From positions 6,672,001-6,736,000 of the forward strand of contig NZ_CP045740.1 in NCBI RefSeq assembly GCF_009650765.1: DNA of 64,000 nucleotides. The letters are read 5' to 3'. The DNA is from Streptomyces sp. SUK 48. GTDB taxonomy: Bacteria > Actinomycetota > Actinomycetes > Streptomycetales > Streptomycetaceae. Each line of letters starts with the position of its first letter. Within the stretch, counting starts at the first letter, position 1. The notes beneath the pieces were generated by a model, which saw nothing but the letters and a program-made list of their open reading frames with translations, did not search any database and was not told the origin of the DNA. A program made the translations under genes and the position numbers. Shown piece after piece: positions 50,530 to 59,500 of this stretch.

Positions 50530-50832
50530 GTCGGTACGTCGGATTGGTGGGTCAGGTACTCGTCGGCTCGGTCGCTCATCCGTCTGTCCGCCTGTAGGTC
50601 TGTCGGCCTGTGTGTCTGTTCGCCTGTCGGTCCGTCAGCTTGTCGGCTTGTTGGCCTGCCGGATTGTTGGTCTGTCGGCCTTCGGCCCATCGGTTCATCG
50701 GCCCATCGGTCTGTTGTTCTGCCGGGTTGTCGGGCCATCGGCTGATCGGCTTGTCGGCTTGGCGGTTGGTCGTTCCGTCGTTCTGTCGTTCCTTCGTTCC
50801 GTGCTTCTGTCGTTCCGTCGGTTCACCGGTCC
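50530..50832. repeat. 38-unit array of degenerate 8-bp repeats
   Basis: The stretch divides into 37 octamers and one heptamer (near 50682) with consensus about GTCGGYCT, for example GTCGGCTT, GTTGGCCT, ATCGGTCT, GTCGTTCC. The register is kept through the array while individual units differ. It fills most of the 360-bp gap between pxpA and the upstream hydro-lyase gene. On the minus strand, the transcribed one, it would be a purine-rich RNA. Confidence 0.9.
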
Positions 50833-50850
50833 GGCCGTCATGCGGTGGTG

Positions 50851-51690
50851 TCAGTCGACGCCGACGATCCGGTACTGCTCGTCGCGGGCGTCGGTCAGGA
50901 ACATCTGGCCCGGGGCGTGGGTGATGGCGAACGGCGGCCGGGAGGCCATCACCGCCGCCTGCGGGGTCACCCCGCACGCCCAGAAGACCGGGATGTCGCC
51001 CTCCTGGCGAGCCACCGGGTCGCCGAAATCCGGTTGGTCGAGGTCCGCGATGCCGAGCCCCGCCGGGTCCCCGCAGTGCACCGGGCCGCCGTGCACGGCC
51101 GGGAGCAGGCTGCTCTCCCGGATCGCGGCGCCGAGCCGCTCGGGCGGCACCGGCCGCATGGACACCACCATCGGCCCGCTCAGCCGGCCCGCCGGGCGGC
51201 ACGCGCGCCCGGTGACGTACATCGACACATTGCGGCCCTGCTCGACATGCCGGATCGGCACACCCGCCCGGCTCAGCGCCCATTCGAAGGTGAAACTGCA
51301 TCCGAGGAGGAACGCCACCAGGTCCCCGCGCCAGTGGGGCCGCGCGTCGGTCGGCTCCGCGACCAGCTCGCCGTCCTGCCACACCCGGTAGCGCGGCAGG
51401 TCGGTGCGCAGATCGGCGCCCTCGGCGAGCACCGTCGTCGGGGAACCGGCGTCGGTGACGTCGAGCACCGGGCAGGGCCGGGGGTTGCGCTGGCAGAACA
51501 GCAGCATGTCGTAGGCCCAGTCGGCGGGCACCGCGATCAGGTTGGCCTGGGTGTGCCCGGCCGCGACCCCGGCCGTGGGGCCGGCGAGACCCGCGCGGAA
51601 CCGGGCTCGCGCGGCTTGCGGGCTCCAGGCGGGCGCCCGCTCGTCGAGCGTGGTGACGGGACGGTCCTCGGTGCTCCGCACCCGTGTCAT
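50851..51690 (-). CDS. putative hydro-lyase, D-glutamate cyclase-like (DUF1445)
   Basis: A 279-residue protein of the DUF1445 family. It has [51 protein letters not shown], and near the end [15 protein letters not shown] with [14 protein letters not shown]. The mammalian relative DGLUCY converts D-glutamate to 5-oxo-D-proline. Its place between a transporter and the pxpABC genes agrees with a glutamate/pyroglutamate route. ATG 51688-51690 overlaps the stop of the MFS gene by four bases. Confidence 0.88.
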   Translation of the reverse strand: MTRVRSTEDRPVTTLDERAPAWSPQAARARFRAGLAGPTAGVAAGHTQANLIAVPADWAYDMLLFCQRNPRPCPVLDVTDAGSPTTVLAEGADLRTDLPRYRVWQDGELVAEPTDARPHWRGDLVAFLLGCSFTFEWALSRAGVPIRHVEQGRNVSMYVTGRACRPAGRLSGPMVVSMRPVPPERLGAAIRESSLLPAVHGGPVHCGDPAGLGIADLDQPDFGDPVARQEGDIPVFWACGVTPQAAVMASRPPFAITHAPGQMFLTDARDEQYRIVGVD

Positions 51691-52985
51691 GCCAGTTCCT
51701 TCCCGCGTGTCTCGGGCAGTCCGAGCAGCGCCAGCGCCGCGATGCCGTAGCCGACCGCGCCGAAGACCAGCGCGCCGCCGACGCCCCAGCTGTCGGCCAG
51801 GAAGCCGACCAGGGTGGGGAAGACCGCGCCCACCGCGCGGCCGGTGTTGTAGGTGAAGCCCTGTCCCGTACCGCGCACCGCCGTCGGGTACAGCTCGCTG
51901 AGGTAGGAGCCGAAGCCGCTGAAGATGGCCGACATGCAGAACCCGAGCGGGAAACCGAGCACCAGGAGCACCGTGTCGGCGCCCTGCGGGATGTGGGCGT
52001 AGGCCAGCACGCACACCGCCGACAGCAGCGCGAACAGCCAGATGGTGGCGCGCCGCCCGAGCCGGTCGGTGAGGTGGCCGCCGGTCAGATAGCCGAGGAA
52101 CGCGCCGGAGATGAGGAAGGCGAGGTAGCCGCCGGTGCCGACGACGGAGAGGCCGCGGTCGGACTTCAGGTAGGTCGGCACCCAGGTGGCCAGCGTGTAG
52201 TAGCCGCCCTGCACGCCGGTGGACAGCAGGCTCGCCAGCACGGTGGTGCGCAGCAGGCCCGGGGCGCCGCCGCGGCCGGGCCGGAAGATCGCGGTGAACG
52301 AGCCGCGGCACGGGTCCTGTTCGCGGGCCGCGAGGGCCACCGGCGCGTCGTGCACCCGGCGGCGCAGCCACAGCACCAGCAGCGCGGGCAGCGCGCCGGT
52401 CCAGAACATCACCCGCCAGGCCAGGTCGTCGCCCGCGAAGGAGAAGACCAGCGTGTAGACGACGGCGGCCAGCGCCCAGCCGACCGCCCAGGAACTCTGG
52501 ACCGCGCCGAGGGTACGGCCCCGGTGGCGGGCGGAGGCGTACTCGGCGACCAGGATCGCGCCGACCGCCCACTCGCCGCCGAAGCCGAGGCCCTGGAGCG
52601 CGCGCAGGACCAGCAGCGTCTCGAAGTTCGGCGCGAAGCCGCAGGCGACGGTGAACACCGCGTAGGTGAGCACCGTGATCACCAGGGCCCGGACCCGGCC
52701 CACCCGGTCGGCGAGCACACCCGCGAGCGCGCCGCCGACCGCCGAGACGACCAGCGTGACGGTGGTGAACAGACCGGTCTGGCCGCTGTCCAGGCCGAAG
52801 TACGCGGAGAGCGCCACCATGCTCAGCGGCAGCGTGAAGTAGTCGTAGGAATCCAGGGCATATCCGCCGAAAGCCCCGGCGAACGCGCGCCGCCCGTTCG
52901 GGCCGAGGCCCCGCAGCCAGCCGAACGCGCCGTCCTGGGCGGTGGGTTCGAGCGCGGGGGCGGTGGGAGGAGGGGTCGTGCTCAT
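51687..52985 (-). CDS. MFS transporter of the SHS/sugar-acid type
   Basis: A 432-residue transporter with about 12 helices. ATG 52983-52985 follows GAGGTG. It has [20 protein letters not shown] in helix 1, [14 protein letters not shown] in loop 2-3, and [20 protein letters not shown] in helix 4, the pattern of sialate/lactate/aromatic acid:H+ symporters. As the first gene of the GntR-controlled cluster it probably brings in the acid that the hydro-lyase and PxpABC metabolise, such as pyroglutamate or D-glutamate; this is inference from position. Confidence 0.88.
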   Translation of the reverse strand: MSTTPPPTAPALEPTAQDGAFGWLRGLGPNGRRAFAGAFGGYALDSYDYFTLPLSMVALSAYFGLDSGQTGLFTTVTLVVSAVGGALAGVLADRVGRVRALVITVLTYAVFTVACGFAPNFETLLVLRALQGLGFGGEWAVGAILVAEYASARHRGRTLGAVQSSWAVGWALAAVVYTLVFSFAGDDLAWRVMFWTGALPALLVLWLRRRVHDAPVALAAREQDPCRGSFTAIFRPGRGGAPGLLRTTVLASLLSTGVQGGYYTLATWVPTYLKSDRGLSVVGTGGYLAFLISGAFLGYLTGGHLTDRLGRRATIWLFALLSAVCVLAYAHIPQGADTVLLVLGFPLGFCMSAIFSGFGSYLSELYPTAVRGTGQGFTYNTGRAVGAVFPTLVGFLADSWGVGGALVFGAVGYGIAALALLGLPETRGKELA

Positions 52986-53045
52986 GGGCACCTCGCAGAA
53001 GGGGACGGAGGGTGCGGTGGAGTGAGCCGTGTCGAGCACCGTAGA

Positions 53046-53062
53046 GGATTGTTCAACGATCC
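53046..53062. promoter_or_regulatory. GntR/FadR-type operator between MFS and gntR
   Basis: GGATTGTT-C-AACGATCC is a 17-bp inverted repeat with one mismatch in 8-bp arms, in the 126-bp divergent gap. The TTGTTCAAC core is what FadR-subfamily GntR regulators often bind. Confidence 0.7.
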
Positions 53063-53111
53063 CTCAATACCCCTGTTGTTTCGTTCCGTCGCCTGCGGTT
53101 GAATTCCGGGC

Positions 53112-53813
53112 ATGGTAGAGCAGCTGGCGGGACTGGCCGACGACCGCGCCCTCCTAGGCCGCACGAGCACGGCGGAGCGGGTTTCGGACATCCTCAGGAG
53201 CCGGGTCGCGGACGGGTACTTCCCGCCCGGCACCCGGCTGTCCGAGGACAGCATCGGCGGCGCGCTCGGCGTCTCCCGCAACACCCTGCGCGAGGCGTTC
53301 CGGCTGCTCACCCATGAACGGCTCCTCGTCCACGAGCTCAACCGGGGCGTGTTCGTACGGGTGCTGACCGTGGAGGACGTCGAGGACATCTACCGCACCC
53401 GCGCCCTCGTCGAGTGCGCCGTCGTCCGCGGCCTCGGTGCGGCGCCGTACCCTCTGCGGCACCTCTCCGACGCGGTCGCCGCGGGCGAGGCGGCGGCCGC
53501 AGAGGATGACTGGAAAGCGGTGGGTACGGCCAACATCCACTTCCACCAGGAACTGGTCGCCCTCGCCCGCAGCGCCCGCACGGACGAACTGATGCGCAGC
53601 GTCTTCGCCGAACTCCGCCTCGCCTTCCACCTGGTGGACGACCCGCGCCGGCTGCACGAGCCGTACCTGACGCGCAACCGGGAGATCCTGGGCGCGCTGG
53701 AGGCGGGGGAGCGGGGCGCGGCGGAGAGGCTGCTGGAGACCTACCTGGCGGACTCGCTGGAGCGGGTGGTGGAGGTCTACCGGCGCAGAGTGAGTGCGGA
53801 ACACGCCCCGTAG
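53112..53813 (+). CDS. GntR-family regulator, FadR/FCD subfamily
   Basis: A 233-residue regulator. A winged helix-turn-helix (GTRLSEDSIGGALGVSRNTL with REAFRLLTHERLL) is followed by the FCD helical bundle with metal-binding-type Asp and His residues (HFHQELVALARSARTDELM). Such proteins respond to small carboxylates. It is divergent from the transporter/hydro-lyase/pxp cluster with a matching operator between, so it very probably controls it and itself. Dispersed GC repeat follows the stop. Confidence 0.9.
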   Translation: MVEQLAGLADDRALLGRTSTAERVSDILRSRVADGYFPPGTRLSEDSIGGALGVSRNTLREAFRLLTHERLLVHELNRGVFVRVLTVEDVEDIYRTRALVECAVVRGLGAAPYPLRHLSDAVAAGEAAAAEDDWKAVGTANIHFHQELVALARSARTDELMRSVFAELRLAFHLVDDPRRLHEPYLTRNREILGALEAGERGAAERLLETYLADSLERVVEVYRRRVSAEHAP

Positions 53814-53849
53814 AGGCGCGGGGAACCGCGCGACCGGCCACCACGGACC
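53814..53849. repeat. dispersed streptomycete GC repeat copy
   Basis: AGGCGCGGGGAACCGCGCGA followed by CCGGCCACCACG matches the copies near 37265 and 37388 almost base for base. It starts at the gntR stop codon. Confidence 0.75.
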
Positions 53850-53940
53850 CGCACCGGGAAGACGACGTGCGCACGGTCGGCCAAACCGGCGGAGCCAGCC
53901 GTTTGGGTAGATGTCAGACCGAGGACCTACTCTGTGCACC

Positions 53941-55452
53941 GTGACTTCCGAGACCGCTCCGCCCCAGCTCAGCGCAGCGCAGCGCCCCGCGCCGGGACCC
54001 GCAGCCGACGAGGGCCTCGCCCGCCGGCTGCGCGCCCTCGCGTGCACCGCGCCGCTGCACGACCTGGACGCCCGCAAGGGCAGCCTCGCGGGCGAGTACT
54101 CGGTCTACGGAATGGCCGAGGTGGCCCTCGCCGCCATCGACCTGGTCACGCTGAACATGGACTTCGACACCGGCGCCGACCATGAGCAGATCGTCGCCCG
54201 CCTGATCCCCCGCATCGCCGCCCAGGCCCCGCACCGCCACACCGCCGAGCACGAGCGGGTGGCCCGCTGGGTCGTGGAGAACCTGATCAACGTCGGCAGC
54301 GTGGACCGCGGCTTCCGCGCCGTCTACGGCACCTTCGCGGCGGACGGCACCTACGTCCGGCGTGACTACGACTTCAAGCTGATCGAAGAGGTTCCGGGCC
54401 CCGGCGGCACCGTGTACCTGCGCACCACCGACGAGGCGGTCAACGTCCTGGTCGGCGCCCTCGACACCGACGTCACCAGCGCCCAGATCGCCGCCGAGGT
54501 CAAGCTGGAGGTGCTGATCAACCGGGGCCGGCTCGCCGACGCCCAGCTCGCCGCCGAACAGGCCCGCTACCGCACGGTGCAGTACTCCGAGACCCTGCGC
54601 CGCGCCCTGGACGCCACCCGGCGCAACGTCCGCGCGGTCGACTGGCTGAACGCCGTGCCCGACATGATCGCCGAGGCCCTGGAACACGTCGCCGACCGCT
54701 ACCGGCACGAGAACGCGATCCTCACCAACATCCGCAAGGCCCGCGACGAGACCGAGGAGCCCGAGCACAAGCGGCGCGCCGCCGAGCTGGTCGACATCGT
54801 CAAGGACTGCATCCGCCGGCACACCCAGCTCCAGTCCCGGCTGCTGGAGGCGGGCCCGCTGTTCCGCGCGGAACAGGACCGGCAGGCGTTCGCCGCGCCC
54901 GCGAGCACCGCCGGGATAGACCTGTACGGCCATCTGGTCGCCCCGGTGCTGACCCTCCCCGCCGAGCAGGCCACCCGGGTCACGGACGCCTTCTTCGCCC
55001 GCGGCACCGGCCTGCGCACCCCGGTCTCGGTGCGGGTCGCCGACCTCGTGGACATCCTGCTGACCCCGCCCGTGGAGCGCGAGCACCTGGGCGCGGAGAT
55101 GCCCGAGCCGGACCTGATCGCGACGCCGGACGACAGCCGGTTCAGCGAGGAGCAGCTCGCCACCGCCATGGACCTGCTCGACCTGCCCGCCGACGCCCCG
55201 CGCAGGCTCTCCGGGCTGCTCGCCGAGGCCCGGCGCACCGGTGACCCCGATCTCGCCTACCTGGTCGCCCTCCTCGCGGTGCACGCGGCCAGCCCCGCCG
55301 TCGGCACCGCCTACCGGCAGGGCGAGGAGAAGCTGCTGTTCGCCGTGGACGACGGCACCGAGCTGGACGACAGCGAGTTCGGCGGCGCCGATCTGATCGT
55401 CGGCATGGCGCTGCTGGACGCGGCCGGCATGGCGGCGGACCGGGCGGCATGA
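53941..55452 (+). CDS. kleisin-like (MukF/MksF/JetA-type) subunit of an SMC system
   Basis: A 503-residue protein from GTG 53941; an in-frame ATG at 53911 would add ten residues. It looks like the first gene of MukBEF/MksBEF/Wadjet operons. The N-terminal part, residues about 15-150, is winged-helix-like (YSVYGMAEVALAAIDLVTLN and RVARWVVENLINVG). A helical middle of coiled-coil character spans about 165-300 (NRGRLADAQLAAEQARYRTV, HENAILTNIRKARDETEEPE), and the C-terminal 150 residues are helical. The predicted role is to bridge the ATPase heads of the large protein two genes downstream. No database check was possible, so the kleisin call rests on size, layout and gene order. Confidence 0.7.
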   Translation: MTSETAPPQLSAAQRPAPGPAADEGLARRLRALACTAPLHDLDARKGSLAGEYSVYGMAEVALAAIDLVTLNMDFDTGADHEQIVARLIPRIAAQAPHRHTAEHERVARWVVENLINVGSVDRGFRAVYGTFAADGTYVRRDYDFKLIEEVPGPGGTVYLRTTDEAVNVLVGALDTDVTSAQIAAEVKLEVLINRGRLADAQLAAEQARYRTVQYSETLRRALDATRRNVRAVDWLNAVPDMIAEALEHVADRYRHENAILTNIRKARDETEEPEHKRRAAELVDIVKDCIRRHTQLQSRLLEAGPLFRAEQDRQAFAAPASTAGIDLYGHLVAPVLTLPAEQATRVTDAFFARGTGLRTPVSVRVADLVDILLTPPVEREHLGAEMPEPDLIATPDDSRFSEEQLATAMDLLDLPADAPRRLSGLLAEARRTGDPDLAYLVALLAVHAASPAVGTAYRQGEEKLLFAVDDGTELDDSEFGGADLIVGMALLDAAGMAADRAA

Positions 55453-55477
55453 GCGTCGGGAGCCGACCTGGCGGCAT

Positions 55478-55537
55478 GAGCGGGCCGTGTGCGATCCGAG
55501 CGGGCCGTATGCGACATTTGCGGACCGTGCGCGAGTG
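55478..55537 (+). repeat. three 20-bp tandem units before the second SMC-system gene
   Basis: Units GAGCGGGCCGTGTGCGATCC, GAGCGGGCCGTATGCGACAT and a more decayed TTGCGGACCGTGCGCGAGTG follow each other in the 133-bp gap between the first two genes of the module. Confidence 0.75.
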
Positions 55538-55585
55538 GTCCGGAAGCAGCATGAGCAAGTCAGAGAGCGACAAGGAGTCAACGCC

Positions 55586-56464
55586 GTGAGCGAGCACGTC
55601 GAGTGGAGTGACGCCGAGGCCCCGGCCCCGCCGGCCACCGCCGCCGTCACCCCCGCCGACGCCGCCGACGCGGCGCGGCTCGTCGCCTGCGGACTGCAGC
55701 CCAAGCTCCAGCCTGCCCGCGACCAGGACTACACCGAACTGCTGCGCCGCTACCGCGAGGACCCGGCGTTCGCCCGGCTCGCCGACGCCGTCGCCGCCGG
55801 CCTCGGGCTCGTCGTCCTGGAGGTGTCGCCGCGCGCCGGCATGGCCGTGACCGCCGCCGAGGACTCGGTGTTCGCCGTCCGCATGGGCGACTACGCGCGT
55901 CGCACCACCGCCGACTCCGGCGACCGCTTCCTGCACGGCCTCGCCCATCTCGCCGTCGCCGCCCTCGCGTTCCCGCGCCCCGAGGACCTGGCCGACGACG
56001 GCTACATCGGCCGGGTCACGGTCAACGGCGTCGACGCCTTCGTCCGCCAGGCATGCCGCCGCCTGGAGGAGCGCGCCGAGGAGCAGGGCGAGAACACCGA
56101 CCCGGCCACCGACGCGCCCGGCCTGGAGGCCGCCTGGCGGATCTGGGCCAGACGCAGCGCCACCGGCGCCACCAAGGACGCCCGCCGGCCCGCCTCCTCC
56201 ACCACCGGCATCGTCGCCAAGGCCCTCGCCTTCCTCACCGACTCCGGCTTCCTCCAGCGCACCGGCGACGAAGGCGGCGGCACCTACCGCACCACCGCCC
56301 GCTACCAGCTCCAGGTCCGCGACATGGCCGGCACCGCCGCCCTGGCCGAACTGATCGAGCTGGGCGTGGTCCCGGTGACCGACGGCACCGCCAGCCTGCT
56401 GCCCGCCGAGGACACCGACGACCTGGAGCTGGTGGCCGACGCGGGCCTCCCCTTCCACTCCTGA
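55586..56464 (+). CDS. MukE/kite-like winged-helix subunit of the SMC system
   Basis: A 292-residue protein. GTG 55586 follows AAGGAG. Two winged-helix-like regions are visible: about residues 40-160 (LLRRYREDPAFARLADAVAA, DSGDRFLHGLAHLAVAALAF) and about 195-270 (TTGIVAKALAFLTDSGFLQR, then a beta wing GGGTYRTTARYQLQV). This is the plan of MukE/MksE/JetB, which bind the kleisin. The predicted partners are its neighbours. Function is assigned by layout and order only. Confidence 0.7.
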   Translation: MSEHVEWSDAEAPAPPATAAVTPADAADAARLVACGLQPKLQPARDQDYTELLRRYREDPAFARLADAVAAGLGLVVLEVSPRAGMAVTAAEDSVFAVRMGDYARRTTADSGDRFLHGLAHLAVAALAFPRPEDLADDGYIGRVTVNGVDAFVRQACRRLEERAEEQGENTDPATDAPGLEAAWRIWARRSATGATKDARRPASSTTGIVAKALAFLTDSGFLQRTGDEGGGTYRTTARYQLQVRDMAGTAALAELIELGVVPVTDGTASLLPAEDTDDLELVADAGLPFHS

Positions 56465-56554
56465 GGCGCCGAGGCGCTCACGCACTGAACGCCGAAGCGC
56501 CCCGCGCCCGCCCCCGAACGACCGCACCTTTCACCAGACTTACGAGAGTCCGCC

Positions 56555-59500
56555 ATGTACGAGCTGTCCCGGGTCCGCCTCTACTCCATCGGGCCCGCCG
56601 GTGCGCGCTACGCCGACACCGTGCTTGACCTGCGCGGCGTGGGCGGGCTTGTGCCCGATCCGGCGCCCACACAGGCGGAGTTCTTCGCCGAGGAGCCGTC
56701 CGGGCCGCCGCGCCGCCCCGCGCCCGCGGGCGTGCTCTTCCTGGAGAACGGCGGCGGCAAGTCCGTCCTGCTCAAGCTGATCTTCTCGGTGATGCTCCCC
56801 GGCCACCGCAACACCCTCGGCGGCGCCAGCTCCGGCGTGCTGCGCAAGTTCCTGCTCGCCGACGACTGCGGCCATGTGGCCCTCGAATGGCAGCATGTGC
56901 AGACCGGTGAGTGCGTGGTCGTCGGCAAGGCCAGCGAGTGGCGCGGCCGCCAGGTCTCCAACGACCCGCGCAAGTTCGCCGAGGCGTGGTACTCCTTCCG
57001 GCCCGGCCCCGGACTCAGCCTGGACAACCTCCCCGTGGCCGAGTCCACGGCCGTACGGCCCGCCGCGGAGGGCGCGTCCGGCGCCCAGGGCCGCCGCCGC
57101 ACCATGAAGGGCTTCCGCGACGCCCTCACCGAGGGCGGCAAGGCGTACCCCCACCTGGAGGTGCACTGGGAGGAGACCCACGAGCGCTGGACCGAGCACC
57201 TCGGCGACCTCGGCCTCGACCCCGAACTCTTCCGCTACCAGCGGGAGATGAACGCCGACGAGGGCGAGGCGGCCGGCCTCTTCGCGGTCAAGAAGGACTC
57301 CGACTTCACCGACCTGCTGCTGCGCGCGGTCACCGACACCCGGGACACCGACGGCCTCGCCGACCTGGTCAGCGGCTTCGGCGACAAGCTCGGCCGGCGC
57401 GCCGAGCTGATCGCCGAACGCGACTTCACGGCCGGCTCGGTGGACCTGCTCGGCCGGATCGTGGAGGCCGCCGACACCCGCGGCCGCGCCCGGGACATCC
57501 ACGCCGGCGCCGAGCGCCGCACCCGTACCCTCGCCCGGCGGCTGTCCGCGCGCGCCGTACAGGAACGCGTCCGGGCCGCCGACCTCGCCCAGCGCGTCAC
57601 CGCCGCCGCGTACGCCGTCACCCACTCCGAGGGCGCCCGCGAGCGCAGCTCCCTGATCGCCGCCGAACTCGCCTACCGGCACGCCTCGCTGGCCCTCGCC
57701 GCCGCGGAGAAGTCCGCCGCTTCGCAGAAGCGCGAGCTGGCCGACGCCCGCACCCTGCACTCCGCCTGGCAGGCCGCCGAGGCCGTGCTGCGCCACCGCG
57801 CCGCCGCCGACCGCGTCGCCCGTGTCTCCGCCGCCATCCAGGAGGCCGAACGGGACGCGGCCCCCGCCCTCGCCGCCCGCGCCAAGGCCGCCGTGGACCT
57901 CGTACGGGCCCTGCACGCGGCCGCCGGGAGCGCCGAGGACCTGGCCAACGAGGAGGAGGAGCGCTCCGCCGCCCTCCAGGAGGCCGGCGACGCCGCCTAC
58001 CGCGACTCCACCGCCGCCGCCACCGAGGCCCAGCGCGCCCGCAGCGAGGTCGGACACCTGCGCCAGCGGCTCACCGAGGTCGAGCAGGAGACCGCCGAGG
58101 CGGTCCGCGCCGGCTGGCTGGACGACAGCGCCCCGGACGCCGACCCGGCCCGCGCCGCGCTCGCCGCGTCCGACGCCGAGAAGACCACCGTCGCCTCCTG
58201 GGACACCGCCCGCGAGGCCGCCCGCGCGGCCACCGAGCGGGCCCGCGAGACGGCCGCCGCCGAGTCCCGCGCCGAGCTGACCGCGGCCCGTGCCGCCGAC
58301 GCCGCGACCGCCGCCGTGCGCTCCCACGACGCCGAACGCCGCCTCGCGGACGCGCTGGCCGCCGAGGAACGCCTCGCCGAACTCCTCGGCCTGCCCGGTA
58401 CGGCACCCCGCGCGGGCCTGCCCGCCCAGCGCACCGACGACACCGGCCCCGCCCCGCGCCCCGACCAGGACGGCCTGCCCGCCGCCGGACCCCTCACCGC
58501 CGCCGAACTCGACCGCTGCGCCGACGAACTGCGCGAACTCCTCGACGGCGCGGTCGGCACCGCCGAACGCCAGCTCTTCGACCTGCGCACGGCCGCCGCC
58601 GACGACTCCCGCATCCTCGGCGCGCTCGGCGACGGCGGGCTGCTGCCGCCCGGCCCCGACGTCCTCGCCACCGTCGAGTTCCTCGGCGAGCACGGCATCC
58701 CCGCGCTGCCCGGCTGGCGCTATCTCGCCCAGGCCGTCGACCCCGCCGACCACGCCCGGGTGCTCGCCGCCCGGCCCGAACTGGTCGACGGCGTCGTCAT
58801 CACCGACCCCGCCACCCACGCCCGGGCCCGCGAGGCACTGGCCGACGCCGCCCTGCTGCCCCGTTCCGCCGTGGCCGTCGGCACCGCCGCCGCCCTGCTC
58901 GCCCCGGCCCCCGCCGAGGACAGCGACCCGGACGGCGTGTTCCTGGTGCCGCCGAACCCGGCCATGCACGACGAGCACGCCGCCGACGAGGAACGCCAGG
59001 CCCTGCGCGCCCGCGCCACCGCGCGCGACGAGGAGATCCGGACCCTGGCCGCCCGGCTCGGCAAGGACCGCGAACTCGCCGCCCGGCTCACCTCCTGGCG
59101 CACCGGCTGCCCCGCCGGACGCCTGGCCGAACTGGCCCGCGCCGCCGAGGAGGCCCGCGCCTTCGCCGAGGAGTCCGAGGCCGAACTCGCCGAGGCCCGC
59201 ACCCTGCGCGCGGAGGCCGAGGAGAGCGCCGCCGAGGCCGTACGGCTGCGCGACGAACGCCAGGAGGCCGCCCAGAAGGCCCGGCGCGCCGCCGACGCCC
59301 TCGCCGGACTCGCCTTCCGGCTGCGCGAACGCGCCGGCTGGCAGGCCCGGCTGCGCGAACTCGCCGACGAGGCCACCGAGTCCGAGGCCCGCGCCCAGAC
59401 CTGCCTGGACCGCGCCCGCGCCGCCGACGAGGACCGCCGCGCCGCCCAGCGCGCCGCCGACGACGCCCGCCGCACCGCCCGCGCGCTGCGCGCCGAGCGC

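Noticed and set aside
50530..50832. CRISPR array
   Set aside because: Units are 8 bp and degenerate with no spacers and no cas genes; it is a short tandem repeat array.
50520..51382. Thr/Arg/Asp-rich frames over the octamer array on the minus strand
   Set aside because: They arise because the repeat lacks stops in some phases; an 8-bp period changes frame each unit and the peptide has no fold-like features.
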